Made by a program: the position numbers and the translations under genes. A stretch of 64,000 bases of DNA from Betaproteobacteria bacterium HGW-Betaproteobacteria-3 (GTDB lineage Bacteria > Pseudomonadota > Gammaproteobacteria > Burkholderiales > Burkholderiaceae_C). The notes under the pieces are model-generated. The model ran no database searches. It had not been told where the DNA came from and saw nothing but the letters and a program-made list of their open reading frames with translations. The stretch lies in NCBI GenBank assembly GCA_002842205.1, contig PHCI01000023.1, positions 22,699 through 86,698 of the forward strand, in the 5' to 3' direction. Of the stretch, positions 20,326 through 30,895 are shown piece after piece. The number at the start of each line of letters is the position of its first letter. The stretch's first letter is position 1.

Positions 20326-20526
20326 GGGACGGACTGCCTGAGCGCTTTGCTCCGTGTCCCCCGGCCTTCGGCCTCCTCCTTGACCTGCGCAAAGCGCTCA
20401 GGCAGCCCGTCCCTCGGTAAAAGGCTGTCGTTCGCCCTGGCAAGTACACAACCTCCCTTCGCAGCAACGGGCGCAGCGTGTCTGCCGCAGCGAGGTAAAG
20501 GAGGAGCGCGCAGCGCGGGGGACACG
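20326..20526. repeat. Nested inverted-repeat cassette between pccB and pccA
   Basis: The 20291-20602 gap carries no convincing gene but two inverted repeats. Arms of 25 bp at 20326-20350 and 20389-20413 (GGGACGG, CTGCCTGAGCGCTTTGC) are complementary with one mismatch. A second pair of 34-bp arms at 20353-20386 and 20493-20526 matches at about 28 positions. The differing positions lie mostly in a small internal palindrome that is GGCC-TTC-GGCC in one arm and GCGC-TGC-GCGC in the other, so base pairing is kept by compensatory change. I recognise the style as a Burkholderiales intergenic repeat. It separates two genes whose products form one enzyme. Confidence 0.8.
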
Positions 20527-20602
20527 AGCGGAGGCGGATACGTTGTGGCCGTTGCGGGCACAGAACAAAAAGCAAGAACGCATTCCTGAACCGGAGACCG
20601 AT

Positions 20603-22651
20603 ATGTTTACGAAGATACTGATCGCCAACCGCGGCGAAATCGCCTGCCGCGTCATCACCACCGCCCGCAAGATGGGCATCCAGACCGTGGCCGTCTATTC
20701 CGAGGCCGACCGCGACGCGCGTCACGTGCTGCTGGCCGACGAGGCGGTGCACATCGGCCCGGCCGCCAGCCGTGAAAGCTACCTCGTGGCTGACAAGATC
20801 ATCGCCGCGTGCAAGCAGACGGGCGCGCAGGCCGTGCATCCGGGCTACGGCTTTTTGAGCGAGAACGCGGCGTTTGCCAAACGGGTGGAAGAAGAGGGCA
20901 TTGTTTTCATTGGCCCCAAACACCATTCGATCGGTGCGATGGGCGACAAGATCGAGTCGAAGAAACTGGCAGGCAAGGCCGGGGTGAACTGCATCCCCGG
21001 TGTCAACGATGCCATCGACACGCCGGAGAACGCGGTGGAGATCGCCAAGGGCATCGGCTACCCGGTGATGATCAAGGCCAGCGCCGGTGGCGGTGGCAAG
21101 GGGCTGCGCGTGGCCTTCAACGACAAGGAAGCATTCGAGGGCTTCACGAGCTGCCGCAACGAAGCGCGCAACAGTTTTGGCGATGACCGGGTGTTCATCG
21201 AGAAGTTTGTCGAGGAGCCGCGCCACATCGAGGTCCAGCTGATCGGTGACGCGCACGGCAATGTGCTCTACCTGAACGAGCGCGAATGCTCGATCCAGCG
21301 CCGCCACCAGAAGGTAATTGAAGAAGCCCCGTCCCCCTTCATCAGCGACGCCACCCGCAAGGCCATGGGCGAGCAGGCCGTGGCGCTGGCCAGGGCCGTC
21401 CAATACCAGAGCGCGGGCACGGTGGAGTTTGTGGTCGGCAAGGACCAGAGCTTCTACTTTCTGGAAATGAACACCCGCCTGCAGGTGGAGCACCCGGTCA
21501 CGGAGTGCATCACCGGCCTGGACCTGGTGGAACTGATGATTCGTGTGGCGGCTGGCGAAAAGCTGCCGCTTACGCAGGCCGAGGTCCAGCGCAACGGCTG
21601 GGCCATCGAGTGCCGCATCAACGCCGAGGACCCGTTCCGCAACTTCCTGCCGTCCACCGGCCGGCTGGTGCGCTTTGCGCCGCCCGCGCAGACGATGTTC
21701 CAGTCCAACACGGCCGACCTGCTGGGCGTGCGTGTGGACACCGGCGTGCAGGACGGCGGCGAGATCCCGATGTTCTACGACTCGATGATCGCCAAGCTCA
21801 TCGTGCACGGTAAAGACCGCAACGACGCAATTGCCAAGATGCGCGAGGCGCTCAATGGTTTTGTGATTCGAGGCGTCAGCAGCAACATCCCGTTCCAGGC
21901 GGCGCTGCTGGCGCATCCGCGGTTTGTCAAGGGCGACTTCAACACGGGCTTCATCGCCGAGCAATATGGCAAGGGGTTTTCGGCCGAAGACGTGCCGCAC
22001 GACGACCCGGACTTTCTGGTGGCGCTGGCCGCCTTTGTGCGACGCAAGTCACGCGAGCGCACGGCCGGACTCACGGGGCAATTGCCGGGCTACGGCGTGC
22101 AGGTGGGCAAAGACTACGCGGTGGTCACGCTGGGCGTGGGTGGCAAGAACCTGTACACGGCGGTGCACGTGGACGAGTTCGTGGGGGAGCGAGGCTCGGC
22201 CACCGTCACGGTGAATGGCAAGAGCTTTGCCATCTGCAGCCCGTCGCGACTGAATGACATCGCCATTGTCGGCACGGTCAATGGCCAGCCGTTCACGGCG
22301 CAGGTGGAACGTGGCACGCCGAAAAACCCGCTGGCCCTGCAGGTCCAGCACAACGGCACGCGCATCGAAGTGCTGGTCGGATCGCCGCGCATGGCCGAGC
22401 TGCACCGGCTCATGCCGTTCAAGGCGCCGCCCGACATGAGCCGTTTTGTGCTTTCGCCCATGCCCGGGCTGCTGGTGGATGTGGCCGTGCAACCCGGCCA
22501 GAAGGTCCAGGCGGGCGAGCGCGTGGCCGTGATCGAGGCGATGAAAATGGAAAACGTGTTGTTCGCCGCCGCCGACGGCGTGGTGGGCAAGGTGCTGGCG
22601 GCCAAGGGCGAGAGCCTGACGGTGGACCAGCCGATCATTGAATTTGCCTGA
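20603..22651 (+). CDS. pccA: Propionyl-CoA carboxylase alpha subunit (biotin carboxylase and BCCP)
   Basis: A 682-residue biotin-containing subunit. The biotin carboxylase part (about 1-445) starts [17 protein letters not shown] and has the ATP-grasp loop [13 protein letters not shown] and [17 protein letters not shown]-type middle domain (about 460-600) binds the beta subunit. The C-terminal biotinyl domain has EAMKMEN with the biotinylated lysine K648. The ATG is chosen because the family begins there; upstream in-frame codons lie in repeat sequence. It acts with PccB to carboxylate propionyl-CoA. Confidence 0.95.
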   Translation: MFTKILIANRGEIACRVITTARKMGIQTVAVYSEADRDARHVLLADEAVHIGPAASRESYLVADKIIAACKQTGAQAVHPGYGFLSENAAFAKRVEEEGIVFIGPKHHSIGAMGDKIESKKLAGKAGVNCIPGVNDAIDTPENAVEIAKGIGYPVMIKASAGGGGKGLRVAFNDKEAFEGFTSCRNEARNSFGDDRVFIEKFVEEPRHIEVQLIGDAHGNVLYLNERECSIQRRHQKVIEEAPSPFISDATRKAMGEQAVALARAVQYQSAGTVEFVVGKDQSFYFLEMNTRLQVEHPVTECITGLDLVELMIRVAAGEKLPLTQAEVQRNGWAIECRINAEDPFRNFLPSTGRLVRFAPPAQTMFQSNTADLLGVRVDTGVQDGGEIPMFYDSMIAKLIVHGKDRNDAIAKMREALNGFVIRGVSSNIPFQAALLAHPRFVKGDFNTGFIAEQYGKGFSAEDVPHDDPDFLVALAAFVRRKSRERTAGLTGQLPGYGVQVGKDYAVVTLGVGGKNLYTAVHVDEFVGERGSATVTVNGKSFAICSPSRLNDIAIVGTVNGQPFTAQVERGTPKNPLALQVQHNGTRIEVLVGSPRMAELHRLMPFKAPPDMSRFVLSPMPGLLVDVAVQPGQKVQAGERVAVIEAMKMENVLFAAADGVVGKVLAAKGESLTVDQPIIEFA

Positions 22652-22680
22652 GCTGGCCTTGGTTTAACCTGGAATCCCAC

Positions 22681-23157
22681 ATGACCCGACCCTTTAAAGT
22701 GCTGGGCGTCCAGCAGATTGCCATCGGCGGCCCCGACAAGGCGCGCTTGCAAAAACTCTGGGTTGAGATGCTCGGCCTGGAGGTCACGGGCACCTTCCAG
22801 AGCGAGCGCGAGAACGTCGACGAAGACATCTGCGCCATCGGCAGCGGCCCGTTCAAGGTCGAGGTCGATCTGATGCAGCCGCTTGACCCGCAGCGCAAAC
22901 CCGCGGTCCACACCACGCCGCTGAACCATGTCGGTTTGTGGATCGACGACCTGCCCACGGCCGTTGACTGGCTTGCCGCACAGGGCGTGCGGTTTGCGCC
23001 AGGCGGCATTCGCAAGGGGGCGGCGGGGTATGACATCACTTTCCTGCATCCGAAGGCGAACGACGCGTTCCCGATTGCCGGCGAGGGCGTGCTGGTCGAA
23101 CTGGTGCAGGCCCCGCCAGAGGTGATTCAGGCATTTGCCCGCCTGGCCGCGGACTGA
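22681..23157 (+). CDS. VOC family protein, probable methylmalonyl-CoA epimerase
   Basis: A 158-residue vicinal-oxygen-chelate protein with two glyoxalase-like halves. Placement directly after pccA, the length and the motifs [26 protein letters not shown] and GVLVELVQ match methylmalonyl-CoA epimerase, which converts (S)- to (R)-methylmalonyl-CoA for the mutase. Three of the four usual metal ligands are visible (Gln in VDLMQP, His in NHVGL, Glu in VLVELV). The first, normally His in a DHIGIA-type strand, is glutamine Q12 (VQQIAIGG). It could be an epimerase with altered metal binding or another VOC enzyme. Confidence 0.75.
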   Translation: MTRPFKVLGVQQIAIGGPDKARLQKLWVEMLGLEVTGTFQSERENVDEDICAIGSGPFKVEVDLMQPLDPQRKPAVHTTPLNHVGLWIDDLPTAVDWLAAQGVRFAPGGIRKGAAGYDITFLHPKANDAFPIAGEGVLVELVQAPPEVIQAFARLAAD

Positions 23158-23272
23158 CGCGGCTCTCCCAAAAGGGGAAAGCCGCGATCTGGCGCAGTTT
23201 CCCTGTTGTTTTCGGCTGATTTGCCCGCAGTGCGGGCCGATAACCTTCCTGGAGACGTTTCAGGAGGTTGAC

Positions 23273-23596
23273 ATGCCGCGTTTGCATCACCCGCAGTCCG
23301 GGAATTCGACACTTCCACCGGGGGAGTCCTTCGGCATGGATGCTGCGATCTGGGACACCCCCTGCCAGCGGGCGCGCCAGGGCGAATGGCCCGAGGACTT
23401 GCTGCGTTCATTCACGCTCGGGATGGCGTCGCACGGCCTGAGTGTCAGCACCTCCATGATGCGGGACGACCGGCGTTACGCGCTGGAAACGCTGGCCTTT
23501 GCACACACCCTGGCCGACGCGCAACTGCGCGATCTCGCCATGGGTTTGTTTCGCCACTTTGAGCGAGTCCAATCGGGCATTCCGCGTTTCAACTGA
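23273..23596 (+). CDS. Hypothetical protein, 107 residues
   Basis: A small open frame with a good ribosome binding site (CAGGAGGTTGAC before ATG), separate from its neighbours by about 50-115 bp. The product starts [20 protein letters not shown], then has two helical segments, one rich in Met/Ser ([19 protein letters not shown]) and one rich in Ala/Leu ([20 protein letters not shown]). There is no signal peptide and no cysteine-rich motif except one Cys. I do not recognise a family. Confidence 0.7.
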   Translation: MPRLHHPQSGNSTLPPGESFGMDAAIWDTPCQRARQGEWPEDLLRSFTLGMASHGLSVSTSMMRDDRRYALETLAFAHTLADAQLRDLAMGLFRHFERVQSGIPRFN

Positions 23597-23649
23597 GCTT
23601 GCACCACGCAACGCACGTTCCTCCTGCAGGCTGTACTTTCGATTCGACC

Positions 23650-25977
23650 ATGCGATTCAAACCCTTCTACCCTGGCGTGTGGGCGATGCGCCGCATGCGA
23701 CTGCCAACCAAACTGGGTGTGCTGGCCCTGCTGTTGCTGATTCCATTGGCGTTCGTCTTTGTGCAATGGGTGCAACGCATCCAGGGCGACGCGGCGTTCA
23801 CCCGTGCAGAACTGGACGGTGTGGTCGGGATTTCCGAGGTGTCCGGGGTGGCCGAGTTGGTCCAAAAACAGCGCGATCTGGCGCTGATGGTAGGGGCCGG
23901 CACCACTGGCGCGCGCCCCGCGCTGGACGCAACGCGCGAGGAACTGGGCCGGGCCCTGGGCGGCGTGACCACGCGTCTTGCCGGGCTCGGAATTCCCGGT
24001 GGGTTGAAGGAATGGACGGAAACGCGTCAGCGCATCGAGGGATTGCCGCGTGACCTGGCTGCCGCCGCCGCTGAATCCAGTTTCGAGGCCCACGGCGTGC
24101 TGGTGGACGACCTGCGGCGCCTGGTTTACACACTGGGTGAGCGCTCGGGCCTGTTGTTCGATCCGCAAGCGGCACCGTATTTCCTGATGGACATGATGGT
24201 GTCGCGGACGCTTCCCTGGCGCAACCAGATCAGCCAGTTGCGGGGGCTCGCCGCCTCGCAGCCGCTCGGGCGTGCCCCGGACGCGGCCGTTCTGACCCGA
24301 ATTCATCTCGAATTGGATGGGCTGGCGCAAGTCCGGCGGGACATCCGGTTTTCAATGGAATTCCTGGCGCGGCATGGTCAAAGTGACTTGTCGGGTGAAG
24401 CCGCCCTGACGGCAAGTGCGGCCTTTGAGGCGTTGGTGCGGGATGCCTATGCGTCTGGCGCACAACGCCCGGCCTCCAACGAGTTATTTGACACCGGAAC
24501 CGGTGCGATGGACGCCGTCACGGCCTATCAGACCGGCGTCCAGCAACGCCTGCAGGCATTGCTGGACGCGCGGCTGAGCCGCCTGGGCACCCAATGGTGG
24601 CTGGCGGTCGGGGCGATCACGCTGGGAATCTCCCTGTTGATGTATCTGCTGGTGGCGTTCTATCTGAGCTTCGTCATTGATTTTCGCCATGCGCTGGATG
24701 TGATGCGCCAGACCGCTGGCGGCAACCTCACGGCGCATGTGCACATCCGGGGCAACGACGAACTCGCCCAGATGTCGCAGTTGCTGGAAGACATGATCTG
24801 GAGCCTTTCGGCGATGGTGGCCGATATCCGCAGCAATTCGGCCTTGGTGGCGCATTCGGGGCATAGCCTCGCGGCCGGCAACCGCGATCTGGCCGAACGC
24901 ACCGAACAGCAGGCGGCCAATCTGGAGCAGACGGCGGCCAGCGTGCAGCAGCTGTCGGGCATCGTCGAGCAAAACGCTTCTGCGGCGGGCACGGCGGACG
25001 CGCGGGCTGGCGAGGTGCGCGACGTGGCCGAACAGGGCGCTCAAGCCATGCAGCGTGCCGTCACGGCGGTGGAAGGCATCCAGGAAAGCACGGCACGCAT
25101 GAACGAGATCATCGGCGTGATCGACGGGCTGGCGTTCCAGACCAACATCCTGGCACTGAATGCGGCGGTCGAGGCGGCACGTGCCGGCGAGCAGGGCCGT
25201 GGGTTCGCCGTGGTGGCCACCGAAGTCCGCCGTCTGGCGCAACGGTCGGCCGAATCAGCGCGGGAAATCCGCTCTTTGATTCAGGCGTCCACGACCCAAG
25301 TGGCGGCCAGCGTCCAGCAGATCCGGGCCGCGGGCGGCGGCGTGTCGCAGGTGGTGGACGGCATTCGCGGTGTGGCGGCGAACATGTCGCAGATTTCCAC
25401 AGCCAGCAGCGAGCAAAGCGCAGGGCTTGGCGAGATTTCCACCGCCGTGGCAGAGCTGGACGGCATCACCCAGCGCAACGCGCAGATGGTGGAGCGCGCC
25501 GTAGCGCAGGCCAACAGCCTGGAGACGCGTGCGGCGCAATTGGCGAAGGTGGTGTCCAGCTTCAAGCTCCAGCAAGGCACCGCCGAAGAGGCGATTGCCT
25601 TGGTGGAGCGTGCGTTGGCACATCGGCGCGTGGCGGCGGGCGACGTCTTTCTGCGTGACGTGACCGATTCGGCGCAGGGGTTTTACGACCGCGACATGTA
25701 TGTTTTCGTGCTGAATGCCGAGGGCACCTATCTCGCTTTCGGTGGCAATCCTGCCAAAGTGCGTACACGCGTGCAGGACATTCCCGGTATCGACGGCGAC
25801 GAGCTGGTCGCGAAGATCGTGCAGCAGGCGAAAGACGAGCCAGGCTGGGTCGAATACGGCATCACCAATCCGCAAACCGGCACCGTGCAGACCAAGATGT
25901 CGTATGTCTGCGAGGTCGATGGCCTGTATATGGGTTGTGGCATTTACAAGAGCCTGCAGGCCCGCAAGGCGGCCTGA
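23650..25977 (+). CDS. Methyl-accepting chemotaxis protein with C-terminal Cache-like domain
   Basis: A 775-residue chemoreceptor: membrane helix near residues 20-40, a large periplasmic helical domain, a second helix at about 317-338, a HAMP region, then the signalling domain with the conserved hairpin tip [20 protein letters not shown] and [15 protein letters not shown]. Unusually, about 120 further residues follow (655-775) that look like a single Cache/PAS-like sensor: [20 protein letters not shown], then [20 protein letters not shown]. That would place a second sensor module in the cytoplasm. Later in-frame ATGs (23686, 23695) could be the start. No che genes are nearby. Confidence 0.88.
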   Translation: MRFKPFYPGVWAMRRMRLPTKLGVLALLLLIPLAFVFVQWVQRIQGDAAFTRAELDGVVGISEVSGVAELVQKQRDLALMVGAGTTGARPALDATREELGRALGGVTTRLAGLGIPGGLKEWTETRQRIEGLPRDLAAAAAESSFEAHGVLVDDLRRLVYTLGERSGLLFDPQAAPYFLMDMMVSRTLPWRNQISQLRGLAASQPLGRAPDAAVLTRIHLELDGLAQVRRDIRFSMEFLARHGQSDLSGEAALTASAAFEALVRDAYASGAQRPASNELFDTGTGAMDAVTAYQTGVQQRLQALLDARLSRLGTQWWLAVGAITLGISLLMYLLVAFYLSFVIDFRHALDVMRQTAGGNLTAHVHIRGNDELAQMSQLLEDMIWSLSAMVADIRSNSALVAHSGHSLAAGNRDLAERTEQQAANLEQTAASVQQLSGIVEQNASAAGTADARAGEVRDVAEQGAQAMQRAVTAVEGIQESTARMNEIIGVIDGLAFQTNILALNAAVEAARAGEQGRGFAVVATEVRRLAQRSAESAREIRSLIQASTTQVAASVQQIRAAGGGVSQVVDGIRGVAANMSQISTASSEQSAGLGEISTAVAELDGITQRNAQMVERAVAQANSLETRAAQLAKVVSSFKLQQGTAEEAIALVERALAHRRVAAGDVFLRDVTDSAQGFYDRDMYVFVLNAEGTYLAFGGNPAKVRTRVQDIPGIDGDELVAKIVQQAKDEPGWVEYGITNPQTGTVQTKMSYVCEVDGLYMGCGIYKSLQARKAA

Positions 25978-26053
25978 TTCGCGGGTCCGGGCCATGCACC
26001 CGGCGGGCATGCGCCACAATGCGGGCTTTGGATTTCCCCCGGAGACCTCCCGC

Positions 26054-27091
26054 ATGGACCTGAGCCGCTTCCCCCGTCGTCGCTACACCTCGTTTGTCAC
26101 GCCACTGGAGCCGCTGCCGCGCTTCACCCAGGCACTGGCGGCCAGTTGCCCGGGCGGCAAGGGGCCCCAAGTCTGGATCAAGCGCGACGACATGCTGGGG
26201 CTGTTCCCCGGTGGCAACAAGACCCGCAAGCTGGAGTTTCTGGTGGCCGATGCGCTGGCCAAGGGCGCAGATACGCTGGTCACTTGCGGCGCGCCGCAGT
26301 CCAACCATTGCCGCATCACCCTGGCGGCGGCCGTCACGGAAGGGTTGAAGTGCCGCTTTGTGATCGAGGAGCGTGTGCCGGGCACCTACAGCGAAACCGC
26401 CAGTGGCAACAATTTCATGTTCCACCTGATGGGGGTGGAAGCCATCACCGTGGTTCCGGCCGGCAGCAACATGGCGGCTGCCATGCAGGCCGTTGCCGAC
26501 GCGTTGGCCGGGGAGGGTCGCAAGGCCTACATTGTTCCCGGCGGCGGGTCCAATGCCGTGGGTGGACTCGGCTATGTGGCATGTGCGCAGGAGTTGCAAC
26601 AGCAGTTTTTTGACCAGGGCGTACAGATCGACCGCGTGGTGGTGGGGTCGGGCAGCTCCGGCACCCACGGGGGCTTGCTGGCGGGCTTTCTGGGCAACAA
26701 CATTCACATTCCGATCGTCGGCATCGGCGTCAGTCGTGATCCGGCCGATCAGGACCCGCTGGTGCACAAGGAGGCCCAGGCGGTGGCCGATCTGCTGGGC
26801 CTCGGGATGACCATCCCGCGCGAAAAGGTGGTGAGTGTGGGGGGCTACTGGCAACCCAAGTACTCGATTCCGAATGCGAAGATGGTCGAGGCGGTGCAGA
26901 TGCTTGCGCGCACCGAGGCGATCCTGCTTGACCCGGTGTACACCGGCAAGATCATGGCTGGGCTGATCGGCCTGGCGCGCGAGGGGTTCTTCCGGCCCGA
27001 CGAGAACGTGCTGTTCCTGCACACGGGCGGGTTGCCATCGCTGCACGCCTATGAGCGCGAGGTCCTGGGTGACACACCCGTGACATCCTGA
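26054..27091 (+). CDS. dcyD: D-cysteine desulfhydrase (PLP, fold type II)
   Basis: A 345-residue PLP enzyme of the ACC deaminase/D-cysteine desulfhydrase family. It has [20 protein letters not shown] with the Schiff-base lysine K56, [16 protein letters not shown], and the phosphate-binding [17 protein letters not shown]-cysteine desulfhydrase cleaves D-cysteine to pyruvate, sulfide and ammonia. The N-terminus ([20 protein letters not shown]) favours DcyD over true ACC deaminase, but the two are hard to separate by eye. The ATG is preceded by GGAGACC. It is a single gene. Confidence 0.86.
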   Translation: MDLSRFPRRRYTSFVTPLEPLPRFTQALAASCPGGKGPQVWIKRDDMLGLFPGGNKTRKLEFLVADALAKGADTLVTCGAPQSNHCRITLAAAVTEGLKCRFVIEERVPGTYSETASGNNFMFHLMGVEAITVVPAGSNMAAAMQAVADALAGEGRKAYIVPGGGSNAVGGLGYVACAQELQQQFFDQGVQIDRVVVGSGSSGTHGGLLAGFLGNNIHIPIVGIGVSRDPADQDPLVHKEAQAVADLLGLGMTIPREKVVSVGGYWQPKYSIPNAKMVEAVQMLARTEAILLDPVYTGKIMAGLIGLAREGFFRPDENVLFLHTGGLPSLHAYEREVLGDTPVTS

Positions 27092-27206
27092 TGCCACACC
27101 TTCGGGAATCCCCCGGGGGGGGCAGGTGACCGCGCAGGCGTAGACTGGGGGCGGCTCACCGCGTTTAGGCACTGCGGCAAAAATGTGGCGGGCAAGGAGA
27201 CATGGA

Positions 27207-29036
27207 TTGCACCCCACGAACACCGCCGACCCGACCTACTTCCACAAGGTGGTCGATTGCCAGTACGCCTGCCCGGCCCATACCCCCGTTCCAGAGTACA
27301 TCCGCCTGATTGCGCAGGGTCGTTACAGCGACGCCTACATGATCAACTGGGCGTCCAACGTGTTCCCGGGTGTGCTCGGACGAACCTGTGACCGGCCCTG
27401 CGAGCCGGCCTGCCGCCGCGGGCGGGTGGAGGAGGCCAACGCCAAGCATCCCGAGCCGGTGGCCATCTGCCGCCTGAAACGCGTGGCTGCAGACCTGAAG
27501 GACGACGTGCGATCGCGCATGCCCAAGCCGGGCAAGAAGAACGGCAAGCGCATTGCCTGCATCGGTGCTGGCCCGGCGTCGCTGACGGTGGCGCGTGATC
27601 TGGCGCCGCTGGGCTATGACGTGACCGTGTTTGACGGTGAAGCCAAGGCCGGCGGGTTCATCCGCACCCAGATCCCGCGTTTTCGCCTGCCAGAGTCGGT
27701 GATCGACGAAGAAACGGGCTACATCCTCGAACTGGGCGTCAACTTCATCAGCGGCCATCGAATCGAATCGATGAAAGCCCTGCTGGCCGAAGACTATGAC
27801 GCGGTTTTTGTGGGCTGTGGCGCCCCCCGCGGGCGCGACCTGGACCTGCCCGGACGCAAGGAGGCCGCGGCCAGCATCCACATCGGGATCGACTGGCTGG
27901 CGTCGGTGTCATTTGGGCACATCACGAAAATCGGCCGACGTGTCATCGTGCTCGGTGGCGGCAACACGGCCATGGACTGCTGCCGCTCGGCGCGGCGACT
28001 GGGTGGCACTGATGTCAAGGTGGTCGTGCGCAGCGGTTTTGAGGAGATGAAGGCGTCGCCCTGGGAGAAGGAGGACGCGCAGCACGAAGGCATCCCGATC
28101 CTCAACTACCACGTGCCCAAGGCCTTCCTGCACGAAGGCGGCCGGCTCACGGGCATGCGCTTCGAGGTCGTGCAGGCGGTGTACGACGCCAAGGGCCAGC
28201 GCAGCCTGGTGCCCACGGGCGAACCGGATGTCGAATTCGCGTGCGACGAGGTGCTGGTGGCCGTCGGGCAGGAGAACGCCTTCCCCTGGATCGAGCGCGA
28301 CTGTGGCGTCGAATTTGACAAGTGGGGGCTGCCCAGGCTGGGCAAGCTGACGCATCAGTCCACGGTTCCCAACGTCTTCTTCGGGGGCGATGCCGCCTTT
28401 GGCCCCAAGAACATCATCACCGCCGTAGCGCATGGGCATGAGGCGGCCGTGTCGATCGACCGGCTGCTTCATGGCGAAGACATCGCCGTGCGGCCCGATC
28501 CCATGACCAATCTGGTGTCGCAGAAGATGGGCATCCACGAGTGGAGCTATAACAACGACACGGTCAACGACACCCGTTACAAGGTCCCCTGGGCCAAGGC
28601 CGAGGCGGCGCTGGCCAGCATCAAGGTTGAGGTCGAACTGGGCTTTGACGTGGCCACGGCATTCAAGGAAGCCGAGCGTTGCCTCAACTGCGATGTGCAG
28701 ACGGTATTTACCGCATCGACCTGCATCGAGTGCGATGCCTGCGTGGACATCTGCCCGATGGACTGCATCACCTTCACGGAAAACGGCGACGAGGCGGAAC
28801 TGCGAACGCGCCTGAAAGCGCCGGCGTCCAACCTGACGCAGGATCTGTGCGTGTCCGATGAACTCAAGACGGGACGGGTCATGGTGAAAGACGAAGACGT
28901 ATGCCTGCATTGCGGCCTGTGCGCCGAGCGCTGCCCGACTGGCGCCTGGGACATGCAGAAGTTCCTGCTCAACACCACGCAGGCGGGACCATTGAGCCGC
29001 GACCGCGCGGCGCAGCGCGAAGGAGTGTCGGCATGA
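27207..29036 (+). CDS. NADPH/FAD and iron-sulfur subunit of a 2-oxoacid oxidoreductase (GltD-like)
   Basis: A 609-residue electron-transfer subunit. The N-terminus has the cysteine pattern of the glutamate synthase small subunit (CQYACPAHTPVPEY, GRTCDRPCEPACRRG), then an FAD-binding GAGPASLTVARDL, an NADPH-binding VLGGGNTAMDCCRSARRLG, a GGDAAFGPKNIITAVAHG FAD motif, and a C-terminal pair of [4Fe-4S] ferredoxin motifs (CIECDACVDICPMDC, CLHCGLCAERCPTGAW). A TTG start at 27207 has AAGGAGA at ideal distance; an ATG at 27183 lacks one. It overlaps the next gene by ATGA. The set resembles the three-subunit 2-oxoglutarate:NADP+ oxidoreductase described from Azoarcus evansii. Confidence 0.85.
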   Translation: MHPTNTADPTYFHKVVDCQYACPAHTPVPEYIRLIAQGRYSDAYMINWASNVFPGVLGRTCDRPCEPACRRGRVEEANAKHPEPVAICRLKRVAADLKDDVRSRMPKPGKKNGKRIACIGAGPASLTVARDLAPLGYDVTVFDGEAKAGGFIRTQIPRFRLPESVIDEETGYILELGVNFISGHRIESMKALLAEDYDAVFVGCGAPRGRDLDLPGRKEAAASIHIGIDWLASVSFGHITKIGRRVIVLGGGNTAMDCCRSARRLGGTDVKVVVRSGFEEMKASPWEKEDAQHEGIPILNYHVPKAFLHEGGRLTGMRFEVVQAVYDAKGQRSLVPTGEPDVEFACDEVLVAVGQENAFPWIERDCGVEFDKWGLPRLGKLTHQSTVPNVFFGGDAAFGPKNIITAVAHGHEAAVSIDRLLHGEDIAVRPDPMTNLVSQKMGIHEWSYNNDTVNDTRYKVPWAKAEAALASIKVEVELGFDVATAFKEAERCLNCDVQTVFTASTCIECDACVDICPMDCITFTENGDEAELRTRLKAPASNLTQDLCVSDELKTGRVMVKDEDVCLHCGLCAERCPTGAWDMQKFLLNTTQAGPLSRDRAAQREGVSA

Positions 29037-30895
29037 AGCGGATCGAAGCGGTCAACGATTTCGTCATCAAGTTTGCGAACGTCAATGGCTCCGGGTCGGC
29101 CAGCGCAAACGAACTGTTTGCCAAGGCCATCCTGCGCATGGGGGTGCCGGTGAGCCCGCGCAACATCTTTCCCAGCAATATCCAGGGCCTGCCCACCTGG
29201 TACGAGGTGCGGGTGACCGAGCAGGGTTATCTGGGGCGGCGCGGCGGCATCGACATGATGGTCGCCATGAACCCGCAGACCTGGGACGCCGACGTGGCTG
29301 AACTGGAGCCCGGCGGCTACCTGTTCTATGACAGCACGCGGCCGTTGCCTCCGGAGAAATTCCGTGCGGATATCCATGTCATTGGCATGCCGCTCACGGA
29401 AATCTGCAATGCGGTGTATTCCGACCCGCGCCAGCGCCAATTGTTCAAGAACATCGTGTATGTGGGGGCCTTGTCGGTCTTGCTGGAGATCGAGCCCGAA
29501 GTCATCGAAAAGCTGTTTGGCGAGCAGTACAAGGGCAAGGAAAAACTGCTGGCTTCCAACGTGCAGGCGCTGCATCTGGGACGGGATTTTGCCAAAGAGC
29601 ATCTCAAGGCACCGTTGGGCATTCGCGTGCGGCGCGCTGACAAGGTGGGCGACCGGATCTTTGTGGATGGCAACAGCGCTGCGGCGCTGGGCTGTGTGTA
29701 CGGTGGTGCCACCGTGGCCGCCTGGTATCCGATCACGCCCTCGTCGTCGGTGGCCGAGGCTTTCCAGAAATACTGCGCCAAGTTTCGCGTCGATCCCGAC
29801 ACCGGACAAAACCGGTTTGCCGTCGTGCAGGCCGAGGACGAAATTGCCTCCATCGGCATGGTGGTGGGCGCCGGCTGGAACGGCGCGCGGGCGTTTACCG
29901 CCACGTCCGGGCCCGGCGTGTCGCTCATGACCGAATTCATCGGGCTGGCCTATTTTGCGGAAATCCCGGTCACCATCATCAATGTGCAGCGTGGTGGCCC
30001 GTCCACCGGCATGCCCACGCGCACCCAGCAGGCGGACATCCTTTCGTGCGCTTACGCGTCGCACGGGGACACCAAGCACGTGCTGCTGTTTCCCGAAGAC
30101 CCGCACGAATGTTTTGATCACGCGGCGGTTGCGCTGGACCTGGCCGACCGGCTGCAGACGCCGGTGTTTGTGATGACCGATCTGGACATCGGCATGAACC
30201 AGCGCCTGTGCGAACCGTTCGCCTGGAAAGAGGGGCGTGACTACGACCGTGGCAAGGTCATGACGGCTGAAGAACTGGAGGCGGGCAAGGACTTTGGCCG
30301 CTACAAGGATGTGGACGGCGATGGCATTCCGTGGCGCACCTTGCCCGGCACTCATCCGACCAAGGGCAGCTACTTCACCCGCGGCACGACGCGCAACGCC
30401 TATGCGCAATATTCCGAGCGCGGGCCCGACTACATCTACAACGTGGAACGGCTGCTCAAGAAGTTCGCCACCGCTGCTCAACTGGTGCCGCAACCGGTGT
30501 TGCGGCCTGCGCTGGAAAAGACGCCCCTGGGGGTGATCTACTTCGGCTCCACCAGCCCGGCCATGCACGAAGCGCTGGACGTGCTGACGCAGGACGGCAT
30601 TCACCTCGATGCATTGCGCCTGCGGGCCTTTCCATTTCCGGATTCGGTCAAGGCTTTCATTGATGCCCACGACAAGGTGTTTGTGGTGGAACAAAACCGC
30701 GACGCCCAGATGCACAGCCTGCTGGTCAACGAACTCGACGTGGACCCGGCGCAGCTGGTCCGCGTACGGCATTTTGACGGCACCCCCATCACGGCGCGGT
30801 TCATCACCCATGCCATCACCGGCCATGTACCCCCCGAGGCGGATCGTGCGCAGGCTGGCAACGTCGCATCTGAAAAGAGAAAGCAGGCCGCATGA
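29033..30895 (+). CDS. korA: 2-oxoacid:acceptor oxidoreductase, fused gamma-alpha subunit
   Basis: A 620-residue protein starting at the ATG that overlaps the previous stop. The N-terminal 190 residues are the gamma domain (VNGSGSASANELFAKAILRM, RRGGIDMMVAMN). The rest is the alpha, pyrimidine-binding part with WYPITPSSSVAEAF, AEDEIASIGMVVGAGWNGAR and the GPGVSLMTEFIGLA loop. With the beta subunit downstream it forms the thiamin-diphosphate core that decarboxylates a 2-oxoacid to acyl-CoA. The gamma-alpha fusion is typical of KorA; the substrate (2-oxoglutarate or another 2-oxoacid) cannot be decided from sequence alone. Confidence 0.9.
   Translation: MKRIEAVNDFVIKFANVNGSGSASANELFAKAILRMGVPVSPRNIFPSNIQGLPTWYEVRVTEQGYLGRRGGIDMMVAMNPQTWDADVAELEPGGYLFYDSTRPLPPEKFRADIHVIGMPLTEICNAVYSDPRQRQLFKNIVYVGALSVLLEIEPEVIEKLFGEQYKGKEKLLASNVQALHLGRDFAKEHLKAPLGIRVRRADKVGDRIFVDGNSAAALGCVYGGATVAAWYPITPSSSVAEAFQKYCAKFRVDPDTGQNRFAVVQAEDEIASIGMVVGAGWNGARAFTATSGPGVSLMTEFIGLAYFAEIPVTIINVQRGGPSTGMPTRTQQADILSCAYASHGDTKHVLLFPEDPHECFDHAAVALDLADRLQTPVFVMTDLDIGMNQRLCEPFAWKEGRDYDRGKVMTAEELEAGKDFGRYKDVDGDGIPWRTLPGTHPTKGSYFTRGTTRNAYAQYSERGPDYIYNVERLLKKFATAAQLVPQPVLRPALEKTPLGVIYFGSTSPAMHEALDVLTQDGIHLDALRLRAFPFPDSVKAFIDAHDKVFVVEQNRDAQMHSLLVNELDVDPAQLVRVRHFDGTPITARFITHAITGHVPPEADRAQAGNVASEKRKQAA

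Noticed and set aside
20260..20589. Possible small protein between pccB and pccA
   Set aside because: The open frame overlaps the end of pccB and consists of translated inverted repeats; no ribosome binding site or family resemblance.
19172..22000. Very long open frame on the minus strand across pccB and pccA
   Set aside because: It is a shadow of the GC-rich codon bias of the real genes; its His/Val/Gly-rich translation matches no known protein type. The same applies to long antisense frames over prkA, korA, uvrB and aceE.
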